A stretch of 64,000 bases of DNA from Mesonia sp008017825. Lineage in GTDB: Bacteria; Bacteroidota; Bacteroidia; Flavobacteriales; Flavobacteriaceae. A model generated the notes under the pieces. That model was given only the letters and a program-made list of their open reading frames with translations. It was not told the DNA's origin and ran no database searches. A program made the position numbers and the translations under genes. This document shows, piece after piece, positions 1 to 8,642 of this stretch. Where the stretch lies: assembly GCF_008017825.1 (NCBI RefSeq), contig NZ_VRLS01000006.1, positions 1-64,000 of the forward strand. Direction: 5' to 3'. The stretch's first letter is position 1. Every line of letters starts with the position of its first letter.

Positions 1-19
1 TACCGCGCTAAGCGGGGTG

Positions 20-48
20 CAAATATACAACCCTTTTTCCCTAATCAA
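20..48 (-). promoter_or_regulatory. Promoter firing leftward out of the window
   Basis: Read on the minus strand, a TATATTTG box at 27-20 matches the Bacteroidota -7 consensus TAnnTTTG. A TTG lies 18 bases upstream at 48-46, where the -33 element is expected. The gene it drives lies left of the window. Confidence 0.55.
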
Positions 49-195
49 CAAACAAAATCGCAACTTTTATTTAATATTCTCTTAACAACTTAAAAATGAA
101 TTATATGCAAAGTAACATTTGTTAGTATTAATCGTTGAGCATCAAATATCATAGTATAACATCTATTAAAATTAGTTAAATCTTATAAGTTCTAG

Positions 196-582
196 ATGAC
201 ATTTATATATCTTTCAGTCATGGAATATTTTACTTGGCACCTATATATAATGAGCGGAATGTATATTATCGCTGGTCTTTTTCATTTTATTAAACCTAAA
301 ATGTATTTGAGGATTATGCCTAGGTATCTACCCGCTCATCTCAGTTTTGTTTACTTAAGTGGTCTTCTAGAAATTGTATTGGGTACACTTCTTTTATTTA
401 AAGCTTATAAAGATTGGGCAATTTATGGTATCATTCTTATGCTACTCATTTTTTTGTTGGTTCATTTCTATATGCTAAGTTCTAAGAAAGCTAGTGCTGG
501 TATCCCGCGATGGATTTTATTATTAAGACTCCCTCTTCAATTTGTTCTTATATGGTGGGCTTACTTTTATTTGCAATTTTAA
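196..582 (+). CDS. DoxX-like integral membrane protein
   Basis: This small protein has four hydrophobic helices with short loops, the layout of the DoxX/MauE superfamily. Early motifs are GLFHFIKPKMYLRIMP and a Gly-Leu-Leu-Glu turn in the second helix. Its exact function is unknown; relatives are loosely linked to redox or quinone chemistry. Translation may start at the ATG at 196 or at the ATG at 220 (MEYFTWHLYIM). The second gives a start closer to what I know of the family, but neither has a visible ribosome binding site. It is followed after 17 bases by an alkB-like gene and then a DUF2805 gene, so the three probably share a transcript. The family call is firm; the function is not. Confidence 0.8.
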   Translation: MTFIYLSVMEYFTWHLYIMSGMYIIAGLFHFIKPKMYLRIMPRYLPAHLSFVYLSGLLEIVLGTLLLFKAYKDWAIYGIILMLLIFLLVHFYMLSSKKASAGIPRWILLLRLPLQFVLIWWAYFYLQF

Positions 583-599
583 TTCCGTGAAAACGCTAT

Positions 600-1178
600 A
601 TGAAACCTTTGCTTCTACCCGATTCTGAAATTTATTATGAAAATCACTTTTTAGATAATAAAGAAAGTATTACTCTTTTTAATACTCTTAGGGAAAAACT
701 GGAATGGCAACAAGACTCCATTAAAATATTTGGAAAAGAATTTGACCAACCTAGATTGACTGCCTTGTATGCTGAGAATAATCAGACCTATTCTTATTCT
801 GGAATTACTATGCAGCCAAAATTATTTACGCAGGAGTTATTAGACTTAAGAGATCGGTTAAAGGAGGTTACAGGAATTCATTTTACTACTTGTCTTTTGA
901 ACTTATATAGAGATGGACAGGATAGTAATGGTTGGCATGCAGACAATGAAAAGGAATTGGGTGAAAATCCGCCTATAGCTTCTATTAGTTTGGGAGCAGA
1001 AAGAGTTTTTAAATTAAAACACAATACTTTAAAAGAAGAAAAGAAAAAGCTACTTCTTGAGAATGGAAGCTTACTACTAATGAAAGGAACCACGCAACAT
1101 TATTGGAAACACGAGATTCCTAAAACCAAAAAAATAGTTGGGGAAAGAATTAACCTAACATTTAGAATTATAACATAA
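600..1178 (+). CDS. alkB: AlkB-like 2-oxoglutarate/Fe(II) dioxygenase (alkylated DNA repair)
   Basis: The 192-residue protein has the size and motifs of the short AlkB/ABH2-like group, which oxidatively removes alkyl groups from DNA bases using Fe(II) and 2-oxoglutarate. The iron ligands His113 and Asp115 sit in WHADNEKEL, the distal His is probably His171 in WKHEIPKT, and the 2-oxoglutarate-binding arginines are Arg183 and Arg189 in RINLTFR. The N-terminal half would be the nucleotide-recognition lid. It lies second in a three-gene run, 17 bases after a DoxX-like gene and 2 bases before a DUF2805 gene. Nothing resembling an Ada operator is seen. Substrate preference (DNA or RNA) cannot be read from sequence. 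Confidence 0.9.
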   Translation: MKPLLLPDSEIYYENHFLDNKESITLFNTLREKLEWQQDSIKIFGKEFDQPRLTALYAENNQTYSYSGITMQPKLFTQELLDLRDRLKEVTGIHFTTCLLNLYRDGQDSNGWHADNEKELGENPPIASISLGAERVFKLKHNTLKEEKKKLLLENGSLLLMKGTTQHYWKHEIPKTKKIVGERINLTFRIIT

Positions 1179-1180
1179 TT

Positions 1181-1459
1181 ATGGAAAGAGATTTCACCGA
1201 AAGAGAATTAGATAGAATAATAGAAATGGCCTGGGAGGATAGAACGCCTTTTGAAGCTATTGAATTTCAGTTTAATATTTCTGAAGACGACGTTATTAAA
1301 ATTATGCAGCGAGAACTAAAACCTTCTAGTTTTAGAATGTGGAGAGCTCGCGTACAAGGAAGAAAAACAAAACACTTAAAACTAAGAGGCGATGATGTAA
1401 ATACTTTTAAGTCTAAACAGCAAAAGCACATTTCTCAAAATAAATTATCTAAAAGATAA
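1181..1459 (+). CDS. DUF2805 / TIGR03643 family small basic protein
   Basis: This 92-residue protein begins with an acidic helix-turn-helix-like segment (FTERELDRIIEMAWEDRTPF), then a conserved core with MQRELKPSSFRMWRARVQGR and a Lys/Arg-rich tail. It matches the DUF2805 family, whose function is not known. The helical N-terminus followed by a basic stretch is compatible with nucleic-acid binding, but that is inference. The gene starts 2 bases after the AlkB stop, so the two are very likely translated from one message. Its neighbour downstream is convergent, and no clear terminator hairpin lies in the 57-base gap. Confidence 0.85.
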   Translation: MERDFTERELDRIIEMAWEDRTPFEAIEFQFNISEDDVIKIMQRELKPSSFRMWRARVQGRKTKHLKLRGDDVNTFKSKQQKHISQNKLSKR

Positions 1460-1516
1460 TAAGATTAACAAGGTCACCGATTGTAATAGATATAGAAAAG
1501 GATGGTTAGAGTTTGA

Positions 1517-2305
1517 TTATCCGTAAATTTCATTTAAAATTTTAGCTAATCGAATCCCTCCTTTTTGCAATTGTTTTTTCAATTGAGGAAACCAATCATA
1601 CATATACCTATATCCTAAATTTCTATTATCTTCTACAGACTCATATAATTTCTTTGCTAAAGATTGAGATTCTAAAGCCCAAGTTTCTGCACTTCCTTCT
1701 TTAATTTTTGAGATTTCAGATTTAGAAAGCTGTTGTGCGTGAGCAGACAGTTCTGTAAAACTCATATCGTAACTGTCTATCATATTAGAATCCCATACAC
1801 GATGTAAGTTAGATTTTTCCCCAAACCACTCTACTTTAATATCGTTCCCTCCTCTATCTTCTGCTCTACCAACATGCATAGGTTGGTGTAGATCTCCTAC
1901 CAAATGAACTAACATTTTTAAATAAAACTGTTGATCTTTAGTTTCTGTATCTTTAGATTGTAATTTATTAATGCACTCTTCTATTCCCCACACTACATTT
2001 TCTTCAAGATCTTTTTCTATTTCTGCATAAGTCTTACCATCTGGAATATTTACATAATGCCATTTACTATAACCTCTAAAAGCTTTATCACTTTTAATCT
2101 CGTCTGCAAAAGTAGATCCTACTGCAATGGTATTACCATCTAGTAACTTAGTAATTCTTTTTAAAGCTTTCTTAGAAAGATGCTTTTGTGCGATTTGCGC
2201 AGTAGTTCTATGTCCGTTTTGTCCCCAATCTTCGTTCGCGAAGATTTGCATAGAACTCATGCTAATTAGTAAAAAAAGTAAACTTAGAGAGATTTGTTTT
2301 TTCAA
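1517..2305 (-). CDS. Secreted S1/P1-type zinc nuclease
   Basis: The 262-residue protein belongs to the S1/P1 nuclease family, three-zinc enzymes that cut single-stranded DNA and RNA and act as 3'-nucleotidases. A signal peptide (about residues 1-23) leaves a mature end near NEDWGQNGH, where the family's N-terminal Trp is a zinc ligand. Other ligand-bearing motifs are visible in order: FADEIKS, WHYVNIP, HLVGDLHQPMHVG and NLHRVWDSNMID. It would act in the periplasm or outside the cell to scavenge nucleotides. It is a single gene, transcribed from a TAnnTTTG promoter just upstream, and diverges from a hydrolase-like gene. Confidence 0.92.
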   Translation of the reverse strand: MKKQISLSLLFLLISMSSMQIFANEDWGQNGHRTTAQIAQKHLSKKALKRITKLLDGNTIAVGSTFADEIKSDKAFRGYSKWHYVNIPDGKTYAEIEKDLEENVVWGIEECINKLQSKDTETKDQQFYLKMLVHLVGDLHQPMHVGRAEDRGGNDIKVEWFGEKSNLHRVWDSNMIDSYDMSFTELSAHAQQLSKSEISKIKEGSAETWALESQSLAKKLYESVEDNRNLGYRYMYDWFPQLKKQLQKGGIRLAKILNEIYG

Positions 2306-2320
2306 AACTTATATTTTTTT

Positions 2321-2328
2321 CAAAAGTA
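2321..2328 (-). promoter_or_regulatory. Promoter -7 box for the S1/P1 nuclease gene
   Basis: Minus strand TACTTTTG matches TAnnTTTG exactly and lies 16 bases before the ATG of the nuclease gene, implying a very short leader. No clear -33 TTG is seen. Confidence 0.5.
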
Positions 2329-2435
2329 CAATATTGTTTTAAAAATTATTTCTCTTTTCTTCAACTTAATCTAAATTTAAAACAACATTTATCTCTACAA
2401 ATCGTTTTATATTAGCAAAAATTGAATTTACCCTT

Positions 2436-3362
2436 ATGAAAAAGTTTTGCTTTTTAATTTTAACCACCATTACACAAATTTCCTTTGCACAATTTAATGT
2501 GATTGCAAACGATATTAAGATCAACCAATTTGTAGAAGGAACCCTATTAACAAGCACTGCTCAGGAAAGTCCACTTGTTATTATACTCAATGATGCTGGA
2601 GCAATAGACCGAAATGGTAATGAAAGAACCCAAACCAATAATGCTACGAAAAAATTAGCAGAAAGCTTAGCTCACAGCGGTATTAGTTCTTTTAGATACG
2701 ATAAAAGAATTTTAAAAGCGCAAAAACTTAATCTGCAAGAAAAAGACTTCAGGTTCGATTTTATGGTCGAAGATGCCAAGACGACCATAGATTACTTTAA
2801 GAATAAACAAAGATTTACATCTATATATATTATAGGACGCGGACAAGGTTCTTTAGTCGGGATTTTAGCAGCGCAAAACAATGTAGACGGTCTTATAAGT
2901 ATTGGCGGGGCAGCAAAAAGTATAGATCAAACTATTTTAGGTAAAATTAAACTTCAAGCTCCTGGTTTGACTCAAGATGCTACTAACGCTTTTGCGGAAT
3001 TAAAAGAGCGAGGAAAAGTAAAAAACTATAATCCAGCTTTAGAATCCATGTTGCGTAAAGATTTGCAGCCTTTTATGTCTTCTTGGATGGCTTACACGCC
3101 TACTCAAGAAATTCAAAAGCTAAATATCCCAGTGCTTCTTATCCGCGGAAGCAAAGATTTACAATCCACTCCAGAAGATTTATCTGCTTTACAAAAAGCT
3201 TACCCTAATGCTTCCGTTAAGGAAATTGAAAATATGAATTACGTATTAGTAAATGTAGAGGGCGATAATGATATGGTGAACCAGAAAAGTTACTACCGTA
3301 AAGATTTACTTATTTCTGAAGAACTTACTAAAACGATCTCACTTTTTATTAAAGATAAATAA
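2436..3362 (+). CDS. Alpha/beta-hydrolase fold protein with degenerate active site
   Basis: A 308-residue secreted protein (signal peptide about 1-18, ending SFA-Q) with the alpha/beta hydrolase fold of the Bacteroidota family usually called serine aminopeptidase or S9-like hydrolase. The elbow that normally reads G-H-S-x-G-S here reads IIGRGQGSLVG, so the nucleophile Ser is Gly136. The late strand-loop IRGSKDLQSTPED retains the acidic residue. The position where relatives carry the catalytic His (MNHVL) is MNYVLVN, with Tyr269. Two of three catalytic residues therefore appear to be lost, and it is probably a binding or structural pseudoenzyme. The reading frame is intact with no sign of decay. 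It appears to be monocistronic. Confidence 0.82.
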   Translation: MKKFCFLILTTITQISFAQFNVIANDIKINQFVEGTLLTSTAQESPLVIILNDAGAIDRNGNERTQTNNATKKLAESLAHSGISSFRYDKRILKAQKLNLQEKDFRFDFMVEDAKTTIDYFKNKQRFTSIYIIGRGQGSLVGILAAQNNVDGLISIGGAAKSIDQTILGKIKLQAPGLTQDATNAFAELKERGKVKNYNPALESMLRKDLQPFMSSWMAYTPTQEIQKLNIPVLLIRGSKDLQSTPEDLSALQKAYPNASVKEIENMNYVLVNVEGDNDMVNQKSYYRKDLLISEELTKTISLFIKDK

Positions 3363-3429
3363 GAAGTCCTTCCTCAAAATATTTGAAGTTTTCCTAAAGT
3401 AAGTATATTTACCAAAAATCAGATATTTT

Positions 3430-4698
3430 ATGGAAAACGCACCTGTTTTTACGAACGATGCCATTGTTTTTGGAATACTAATGCTCATTTTAGCAGCTGT
3501 ATTTTATACCTCTTCAGCCAAAACTGGCTTTTGGAAAAGCTTTTATAAAGTAGTACCCGCACTTTTAATGTGTTATTTAATTCCTGCAATTTTTAATACA
3601 CTAGGAATTATAAGTGCAGAAGAATCTCAACTTTATTTTGTAGCCAGTAGATACCTTTTACCAGCTTCTTTAGTTTTAATGACATTAAGTATAGACTTAA
3701 AAGCAATTTTTAATTTAGGGCCAAAAGCTTTAATTATGTTCTTTACAGGAACCATTGGTATTGTAATTGGCGGACCTTTAGCGATTCTTTTAATTTCTGC
3801 TGTTTCTCCAGAAACGGTTGGCGGATCTGGTCCAGATGCGATTTGGAGAGGTCTAGCTACTCTTGCGGGGAGTTGGATTGGTGGTGGCGCTAATCAGGCT
3901 GCTATGTTGGAGATATTCAAATTCAATCCAGAGAAATATGGCGGAATGGTCTTCGTAGATATTGTTGTCGCGAACCTATGGATGGCGGTGATTTTAATGG
4001 GAATTGCCAAAACCGAAGCGATTGACAAATGGTTAAAAGCAGATTCTTCTGCTATTACCAAACTTAAAAATAAGGTACAAGATTATACTGCTGGGATTAC
4101 AAGAAACCCTTCTTTAGCAGATTATATGATTATGCTAGGTTTAGCATTAGGTGCTGTGGGTATCGCACATTGGGGAGCCGACGGTATTTCTGCTGCTTTA
4201 ATTAATAATTTTGAAGTATTTAATGATAAATCATCTGCTCTATCATCGTTCACTTCTACTTTCTTTTGGATGATAACCATCGCTACCCTTATCGGGATTT
4301 TACTTTCTTTCACCAAAGCCAAACAATATGAAGGAGCTGGTGCTAGTAAATTAGGAAGTATTTTTATTTACATCTTAGTAGCAACTATAGGAATGAAAAT
4401 GGATCTTTTAATGATTTTTGAAAATCCAGGGCTAATTGCTATAGGTTTAGTATGGATGACCATCCACGCTGGCTTACTTGTTGGAGTAGCTAAACTTATT
4501 AAAGCACCATACTTTTTCTTAGCCGTAGGAAGTCAAGCTAATGTAGGTGGCGCAGCCTCTGCTCCTGTTGTGGCTGCAGCTTTTCACCCCTCTTTAGCTA
4601 CAGTTGGTGTACTTTTAGCAGTGATGGGATATGTAGTTGGTACTTGGGCTGCATATTTATGTGCTGTATTAATGGAAATTGCCGCGGTAAGTGCCTAA
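3430..4698 (+). CDS. DUF819 family multi-pass membrane protein
   Basis: The 422-residue protein has about eleven hydrophobic helices and matches the DUF819 family (YjcL-like), uncharacterised inner-membrane proteins that look like carriers. Glycine-rich segments such as LAGSWIGGGANQAAM (about residue 150) and GSQANVGGAASAPVVAAAF near the C-terminus lie in equivalent halves. This suggests an internally duplicated transporter fold with a substrate site at the two discontinuous helices. Substrate is unknown. It starts 67 bases after the hydrolase-like gene, with a weak promoter-like TATATTTA box in between, and no operon partner is evident. Confidence 0.86.
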   Translation: MENAPVFTNDAIVFGILMLILAAVFYTSSAKTGFWKSFYKVVPALLMCYLIPAIFNTLGIISAEESQLYFVASRYLLPASLVLMTLSIDLKAIFNLGPKALIMFFTGTIGIVIGGPLAILLISAVSPETVGGSGPDAIWRGLATLAGSWIGGGANQAAMLEIFKFNPEKYGGMVFVDIVVANLWMAVILMGIAKTEAIDKWLKADSSAITKLKNKVQDYTAGITRNPSLADYMIMLGLALGAVGIAHWGADGISAALINNFEVFNDKSSALSSFTSTFFWMITIATLIGILLSFTKAKQYEGAGASKLGSIFIYILVATIGMKMDLLMIFENPGLIAIGLVWMTIHAGLLVGVAKLIKAPYFFLAVGSQANVGGAASAPVVAAAFHPSLATVGVLLAVMGYVVGTWAAYLCAVLMEIAAVSA

Positions 4699-4789
4699 AT
4701 TCACTGGTCCTAAATTTGATTCAGTATTCATAATCTAATAGTACAGTTCAATAAAAAAAAGCATATTTGCACCCAATTTAAAAAAGAAG

Positions 4790-5521
4790 ATGAAAAGAAT
4801 ATTTATTTTAACACTCACTATTTTAGTAATGGTTTCTTGCCAAGAAAAAGAAACTAATTTTAGCCTTAGCGGAAATATTAAAGGATTAAAGCAAGGATCA
4901 CTTTATTTACAAAAAATAAAAGATACCAGTATCGTAAATATAGATTCGGTTATTATTGATGGAGATTCTAATTACCTTTTAGAAGCTTATATAGATGAAC
5001 CCGAAATCATGTTTCTATACTTAGATAAAATTGATGGAGACAAAAATGATGACATCATTGATTTCTTTGCAGAAAAAGGAGAAATGACCATCAATTCTAC
5101 TTTAGACAATTTTGTGGCGAACTCAAAAGTTTCAGGATCTAAGAATCAAGCTATTTTAGAAGAGTATGAAGGAATCATAAAAAGGTTTAATGAGCAAAAT
5201 TTAGATTTAGTAAAAGAAAGTTTTGATGCTCAAAAAGCAAACGACCAAGAAAAAGTGTTAGCTATCAATAAGTCGTATGAGAATTTATTAAAGAGAAAGT
5301 ATTTATATACTGTAAACTTTGCTATCAACCATAAAGATAAAGAGGTTTCTCCTTATATTATCTTAACGGAAGCTTTTGATGCCAACATTAAATATTTAGA
5401 TACCGTTTATAATTCTTACCAAAAAGAGATTAGAAAATCTAAATATGGTAAAGAGCTGAAAGATTTAATTAAAGAACAGCGTAAACTTTTGAAGCTGGAT
5501 GATAAAGTCAGTGACAAATAG
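4790..5521 (+). CDS. DUF4369 domain lipoprotein
   Basis: The 243-residue protein starts with a lipoprotein signal ending in LVMVSC, so Cys17 would be lipidated. Residues about 23-120 match DUF4369, a small beta-rich domain (FSLSGNIKGLKQGSLYLQ) that in Bacteroidota is often fused to an AhpC/TlpA thioredoxin domain. Here the thioredoxin part is absent. The C-terminal half is a charged, mostly helical region ending in a Lys-rich tail. It probably sits on the periplasmic side of a membrane. Function is unknown. A strong hairpin terminator follows directly. Confidence 0.82.
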   Translation: MKRIFILTLTILVMVSCQEKETNFSLSGNIKGLKQGSLYLQKIKDTSIVNIDSVIIDGDSNYLLEAYIDEPEIMFLYLDKIDGDKNDDIIDFFAEKGEMTINSTLDNFVANSKVSGSKNQAILEEYEGIIKRFNEQNLDLVKESFDAQKANDQEKVLAINKSYENLLKRKYLYTVNFAINHKDKEVSPYIILTEAFDANIKYLDTVYNSYQKEIRKSKYGKELKDLIKEQRKLLKLDDKVSDK

Positions 5522-5537
5522 TAATTTACAATTTCAT

Positions 5538-5570
5538 AAAAAAGGCGATGTAAAAACATCGCCTTTTTTT
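5538..5570. terminator. Bidirectional intrinsic terminator
   Basis: Perfect inverted repeat AAGGCGATG / CATCGCCTT with a 6-base loop, flanked by A-tract and T-tract. It lies between two convergent genes and can stop both. Confidence 0.9.
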
Positions 5571-5587
5571 TATCTACTAATTGAGTT

Positions 5588-6583
5588 TTACAATTCTTGC
5601 ATAATTTCAGCAAAAATCTCATAAGACTTTACCCTGTTTTGATGATTATAAATATGAGAAGCAACAATAACTTCATCTACTTGGGTATCCTCTAAAAATT
5701 GTTTTGTATCTTTTTTTACACTTTCTTTATTCCCAACAAACGCATATTTTGTCATCTGTTGAATGCTAGGGTGACTAGCACTTTCTTTTAATTCTTGAGT
5801 CATATTAGTGGGTGCTTGCACATAATCTATATTTCCAGTCACCACACCCAAAATCATACGTAGCATAGAAGTAGAAAGCTTTTCGGCTTCTTCATTAGTA
5901 TCTGCTGCAATTACATTTACTCCAGCAATGGTATAAGGCTTGTCTAAATATTTAGAGGGCTGGAAGTTTTCATGATAAATTTGCAAAGCTTTATGTAATT
6001 GTGCAGGTGCAAAATGACTTGCGAACACATAAGGTAAACCTTTTTGAGCTGCCACGTGCGCACTATCTGTACTAGAACCCAAAATATAAATAGGCATCTC
6101 TACTCCTTCAGAGATATATGAGCGTACCTTATCCTTATTTTCAGCAGAGAAAAAATGTTGAATTTTATTTACTTCCTCTGGAAATTGATATACAGCTTTC
6201 ATACGATCAGATCGTATCGCATGTGCGGTTTCTTGATCTGTTCCTGGTGCTCTTCCTAAACCTAAATCTATACGGTGGGGGTATAAATTACCTAGCGTAC
6301 CAAATTGCTCTGAAACTACTAAGGGAGAATGATTGGGTAACATAATTCCGCCAGACCCTACTCTTATTTTTTTCGTTGCTCCAGCAATATGACCAATAAG
6401 TACTGAGGTTGCAGAACTCGCGATACTTTTCATATTATGATGTTCTGCTAACCAAAATCTTGTGTATCCTAATCTTTCGGCTGCTTGTGCTAAATCTACA
6501 CTTTTGGCAAAGGTTTGTCCTATAGTAGAATCTTTAGCAACACTTGCCAATTCTAAGATTGAATATGGGGTTTTCTTTTTCAT
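5588..6583 (-). CDS. LLM-class flavin-dependent oxidoreductase (luciferase-like monooxygenase)
   Basis: A 331-residue luciferase-like monooxygenase fold protein of the single-component YhbW/LLM group, expected to use reduced FMN. Family landmarks are YTRFWLAEHHN near residue 50, RVGSGGIMLPNHSPLVVSEQFGTL (here split by a loop) and DLGLGRAPGTD. The substrate is unknown. I start it at the ATG at 6583 (MKKKTPYSIL). A longer frame would begin at a TTG at 6607, but that codon sits inside the dnaK terminator stem. The ATG lies only about 16 bases beyond that terminator, with no TAnnTTTG box in the gap, so expression may depend on read-through from dnaK or an unrecognised promoter. Confidence 0.9.
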   Translation of the reverse strand: MKKKTPYSILELASVAKDSTIGQTFAKSVDLAQAAERLGYTRFWLAEHHNMKSIASSATSVLIGHIAGATKKIRVGSGGIMLPNHSPLVVSEQFGTLGNLYPHRIDLGLGRAPGTDQETAHAIRSDRMKAVYQFPEEVNKIQHFFSAENKDKVRSYISEGVEMPIYILGSSTDSAHVAAQKGLPYVFASHFAPAQLHKALQIYHENFQPSKYLDKPYTIAGVNVIAADTNEEAEKLSTSMLRMILGVVTGNIDYVQAPTNMTQELKESASHPSIQQMTKYAFVGNKESVKKDTKQFLEDTQVDEVIVASHIYNHQNRVKSYEIFAEIMQEL

Positions 6584-6598
6584 AGTATTAGAGATAAA

Positions 6599-6629
6599 AA
6601 AACGCAACTCCTTTTGAGAGTTGCGTTTT
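6599..6629 (-). terminator. dnaK terminator
   Basis: Stem AACGCAACTC / GAGTTGCGTT with a 7-base loop; on the minus strand it is followed by a T-run. It lies just after the dnaK stop and just before the start of the next minus-strand gene. Confidence 0.85.
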
Positions 6630-6652
6630 ATATATTAAAATATTTAAAGAAC

Positions 6653-8569
6653 TTATTTCACTTCTTCGAAGTCTACGTCTTCTACATCGTCTCCGCTTTT
6701 AGCATCGTCTGCTCCTTCTGCACTTCCGCCAGTTGCTCCTTGTTGAGCTCCGCCTTGCTGTGCTTCAGCTTGCGCTTTATACATTTCTTCAGAAACGCTT
6801 TTCCAAGTTTCATTTAATTTATCTAAAGCTGGCTCTATCTGCTCTAACTCTTTCGTTTCGTATGCCTTCTTTAATTCTTCTAAAGCATCTTCAACTGGTT
6901 TCTTCTTATCGTCAGAAAGTTTATCACCAAACTCTTTTAATTGCTTCTCTGTTTGGAAAATCATAGCATCAGCTTCATTAAGCTTATCTACTTTTTCTTT
7001 AGCTTTCTTATCAGACTCAGCATTAGCTTCAGCTTCTTGCTTCATTTTTTCGATTTCCTCTTCGGTTAAACCTGAAGAAGCTTCGATACGAATGTCTTGC
7101 TTTTTACCAGTTGCTTTATCTTCTGCGCTTACTTTTATAATTCCGTTAGCATCAATATCAAAAGTTACTTCAATTTGTGGAGTTCCTCTTTGTGCCGGAG
7201 GGATTCCGTCAAGGTGAAATCTACCAATAGTTTTATTATCTGCCGCCATTGGACGCTCTCCTTGCAATACGTGAATCTCTACAGATGGTTGATTATCTGC
7301 CGCTGTTGAGAATACTTGAGATTTTTTCGTAGGAATTGTAGTGTTCGCTTCAATTAACTTAGTGTTTACGCTTCCCATAGTTTCAATTCCTAAAGAAAGT
7401 GGTGTTACATCTAATAATAAAACGTCTTTTACATCTCCTGTTAAAACTCCTCCTTGAATCGCTGCTCCTAAAGATACTACCTCATCTGGGTTTACACCTT
7501 TACTTGGCTTCTTATCAAAGAATTTCTCTACTGCTTCTTGTACTGCAGGAATTCTTGTAGAACCTCCTACTAAGATTACTTCGTCGATATCACTCTTAGA
7601 GATTCCAGCAGCTTTCATTGCTTTCTCACAAGGAGTGATTGTTCTTTTTACAAGATCAGAAATTAATTGCTCAAATTTAGATCTAGATAATGGTCTAACT
7701 AAGTGCTTAGGTCCGCTAGATGTAGCAGTAACATAAGGTAAATTGATTTCAGTTTGGCTAGAAGAAGATAATTCAATTTTTGCTTTCTCTGCAGCTTCCT
7801 TTAAACGTTGTAACGCCATTGGGTCCTTACGTAAATCGATATCTTCATCTTTGATAAACTCTTCAGCTAACCAGTCGATAATTACCTCATCTACATCATC
7901 ACCTCCTAAGTGTGTATCACCATCGGTAGCTAATACTTCAAATACTCCATCTCCTAATTCTAAGATAGAAACATCGTGAGTTCCTCCACCAAAGTCAAAT
8001 ACTACGATTTTTTGATCTTGTCCTTTTTTATCTAATCCATAAGCCAATGCTGCTGCAGTAGGCTCGTTAATTATTCTTCTTACTTTAAGACCAGCAATTT
8101 CTCCAGCTTCTTTAGTTGCTTGACGCTGAGAATCGTTAAAATATGCAGGAACAGTAATTACCGCTTCTGTAACATCTTGTCCTAAATAATCTTCTGCTGT
8201 TTTCTTCATTTTTTGAAGAATCATCGCAGAAAGTTCTTGTGGTGAATATAAACGACCATCAACATCTACTCTTGGTGTATCGTTATCTCCTTTTTTTACT
8301 TTATAAGCTACACGACCAGCTTCTCTACTAGACTCAGAGAATTTATTCCCCATAAATCTTTTAATAGAAGAAATCGTTTTTTCTGGATTGGTAACTGCTT
8401 GACGCTTTGCAGGATCACCTACCTTAATCTCTCCATCTTCTACAAAAGCAATCACAGAAGGAGTTGTTCTTTTACCTTCGGCATTAGGTATTACCGTTGG
8501 CTCGTTTCCTTCCATTACAGAAACACAAGAGTTGGTCGTACCTAAATCAATACCAATTATTTTACTCAT
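6653..8569 (-). CDS. dnaK: Molecular chaperone DnaK (Hsp70)
   Basis: Full-length 638-residue Hsp70. The nucleotide-binding domain (about 1-385) opens with IIGIDLGTTNSCVSVMEG and carries the phosphate and connect motifs VVFDFGGGTHDVS and ILVGGSTRIPAVQEAV. The linker DVLLLDVTPLSLGIETMG leads into the substrate-binding beta domain and a helical lid. A Gly/Ala/Gln-rich tail ends in the acidic DDVEDVDFEEVK, the usual Hsp70 C-terminus. It folds nascent and stress-damaged cytosolic proteins with DnaJ and GrpE, whose genes are not in the window. It is monocistronic, with its own terminator. The upstream region has a sigma-54-like promoter rather than a clear housekeeping box. Confidence 0.98.
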   Translation of the reverse strand: MSKIIGIDLGTTNSCVSVMEGNEPTVIPNAEGKRTTPSVIAFVEDGEIKVGDPAKRQAVTNPEKTISSIKRFMGNKFSESSREAGRVAYKVKKGDNDTPRVDVDGRLYSPQELSAMILQKMKKTAEDYLGQDVTEAVITVPAYFNDSQRQATKEAGEIAGLKVRRIINEPTAAALAYGLDKKGQDQKIVVFDFGGGTHDVSILELGDGVFEVLATDGDTHLGGDDVDEVIIDWLAEEFIKDEDIDLRKDPMALQRLKEAAEKAKIELSSSSQTEINLPYVTATSSGPKHLVRPLSRSKFEQLISDLVKRTITPCEKAMKAAGISKSDIDEVILVGGSTRIPAVQEAVEKFFDKKPSKGVNPDEVVSLGAAIQGGVLTGDVKDVLLLDVTPLSLGIETMGSVNTKLIEANTTIPTKKSQVFSTAADNQPSVEIHVLQGERPMAADNKTIGRFHLDGIPPAQRGTPQIEVTFDIDANGIIKVSAEDKATGKKQDIRIEASSGLTEEEIEKMKQEAEANAESDKKAKEKVDKLNEADAMIFQTEKQLKEFGDKLSDDKKKPVEDALEELKKAYETKELEQIEPALDKLNETWKSVSEEMYKAQAEAQQGGAQQGATGGSAEGADDAKSGDDVEDVDFEEVK

Positions 8570-8615
8570 AACTATATATTTTTATTTTTTTGTTTTTTAA
8601 TTCGGTAAGCATATT

Positions 8616-8630
8616 TCAATCTCTGTGCCA
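8616..8630 (-). promoter_or_regulatory. Sigma-54-like (-24/-12) promoter of dnaK
   Basis: On the minus strand the sequence TGGCACAGAGATTGA aligns with the RpoN consensus TGGCACG-N4-TTGC(A/T). The -24 hexamer TGGCAC is perfect, the spacing is exact, and the -12 element is TTGA instead of TTGC. It would start transcription near 8604, about 35 bases before the dnaK ATG. No good TAnnTTTG box is found in the same region. The match is seen directly; its use by RpoN is inference. Confidence 0.55.
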
Positions 8631-8642
8631 CTCAAAAAATTA

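Noticed and set aside
6599..6607. TTG start for the LLM oxidoreductase
   Set aside because: Falls inside the dnaK terminator stem, and the ATG at 6583 gives the family's usual N-terminus.
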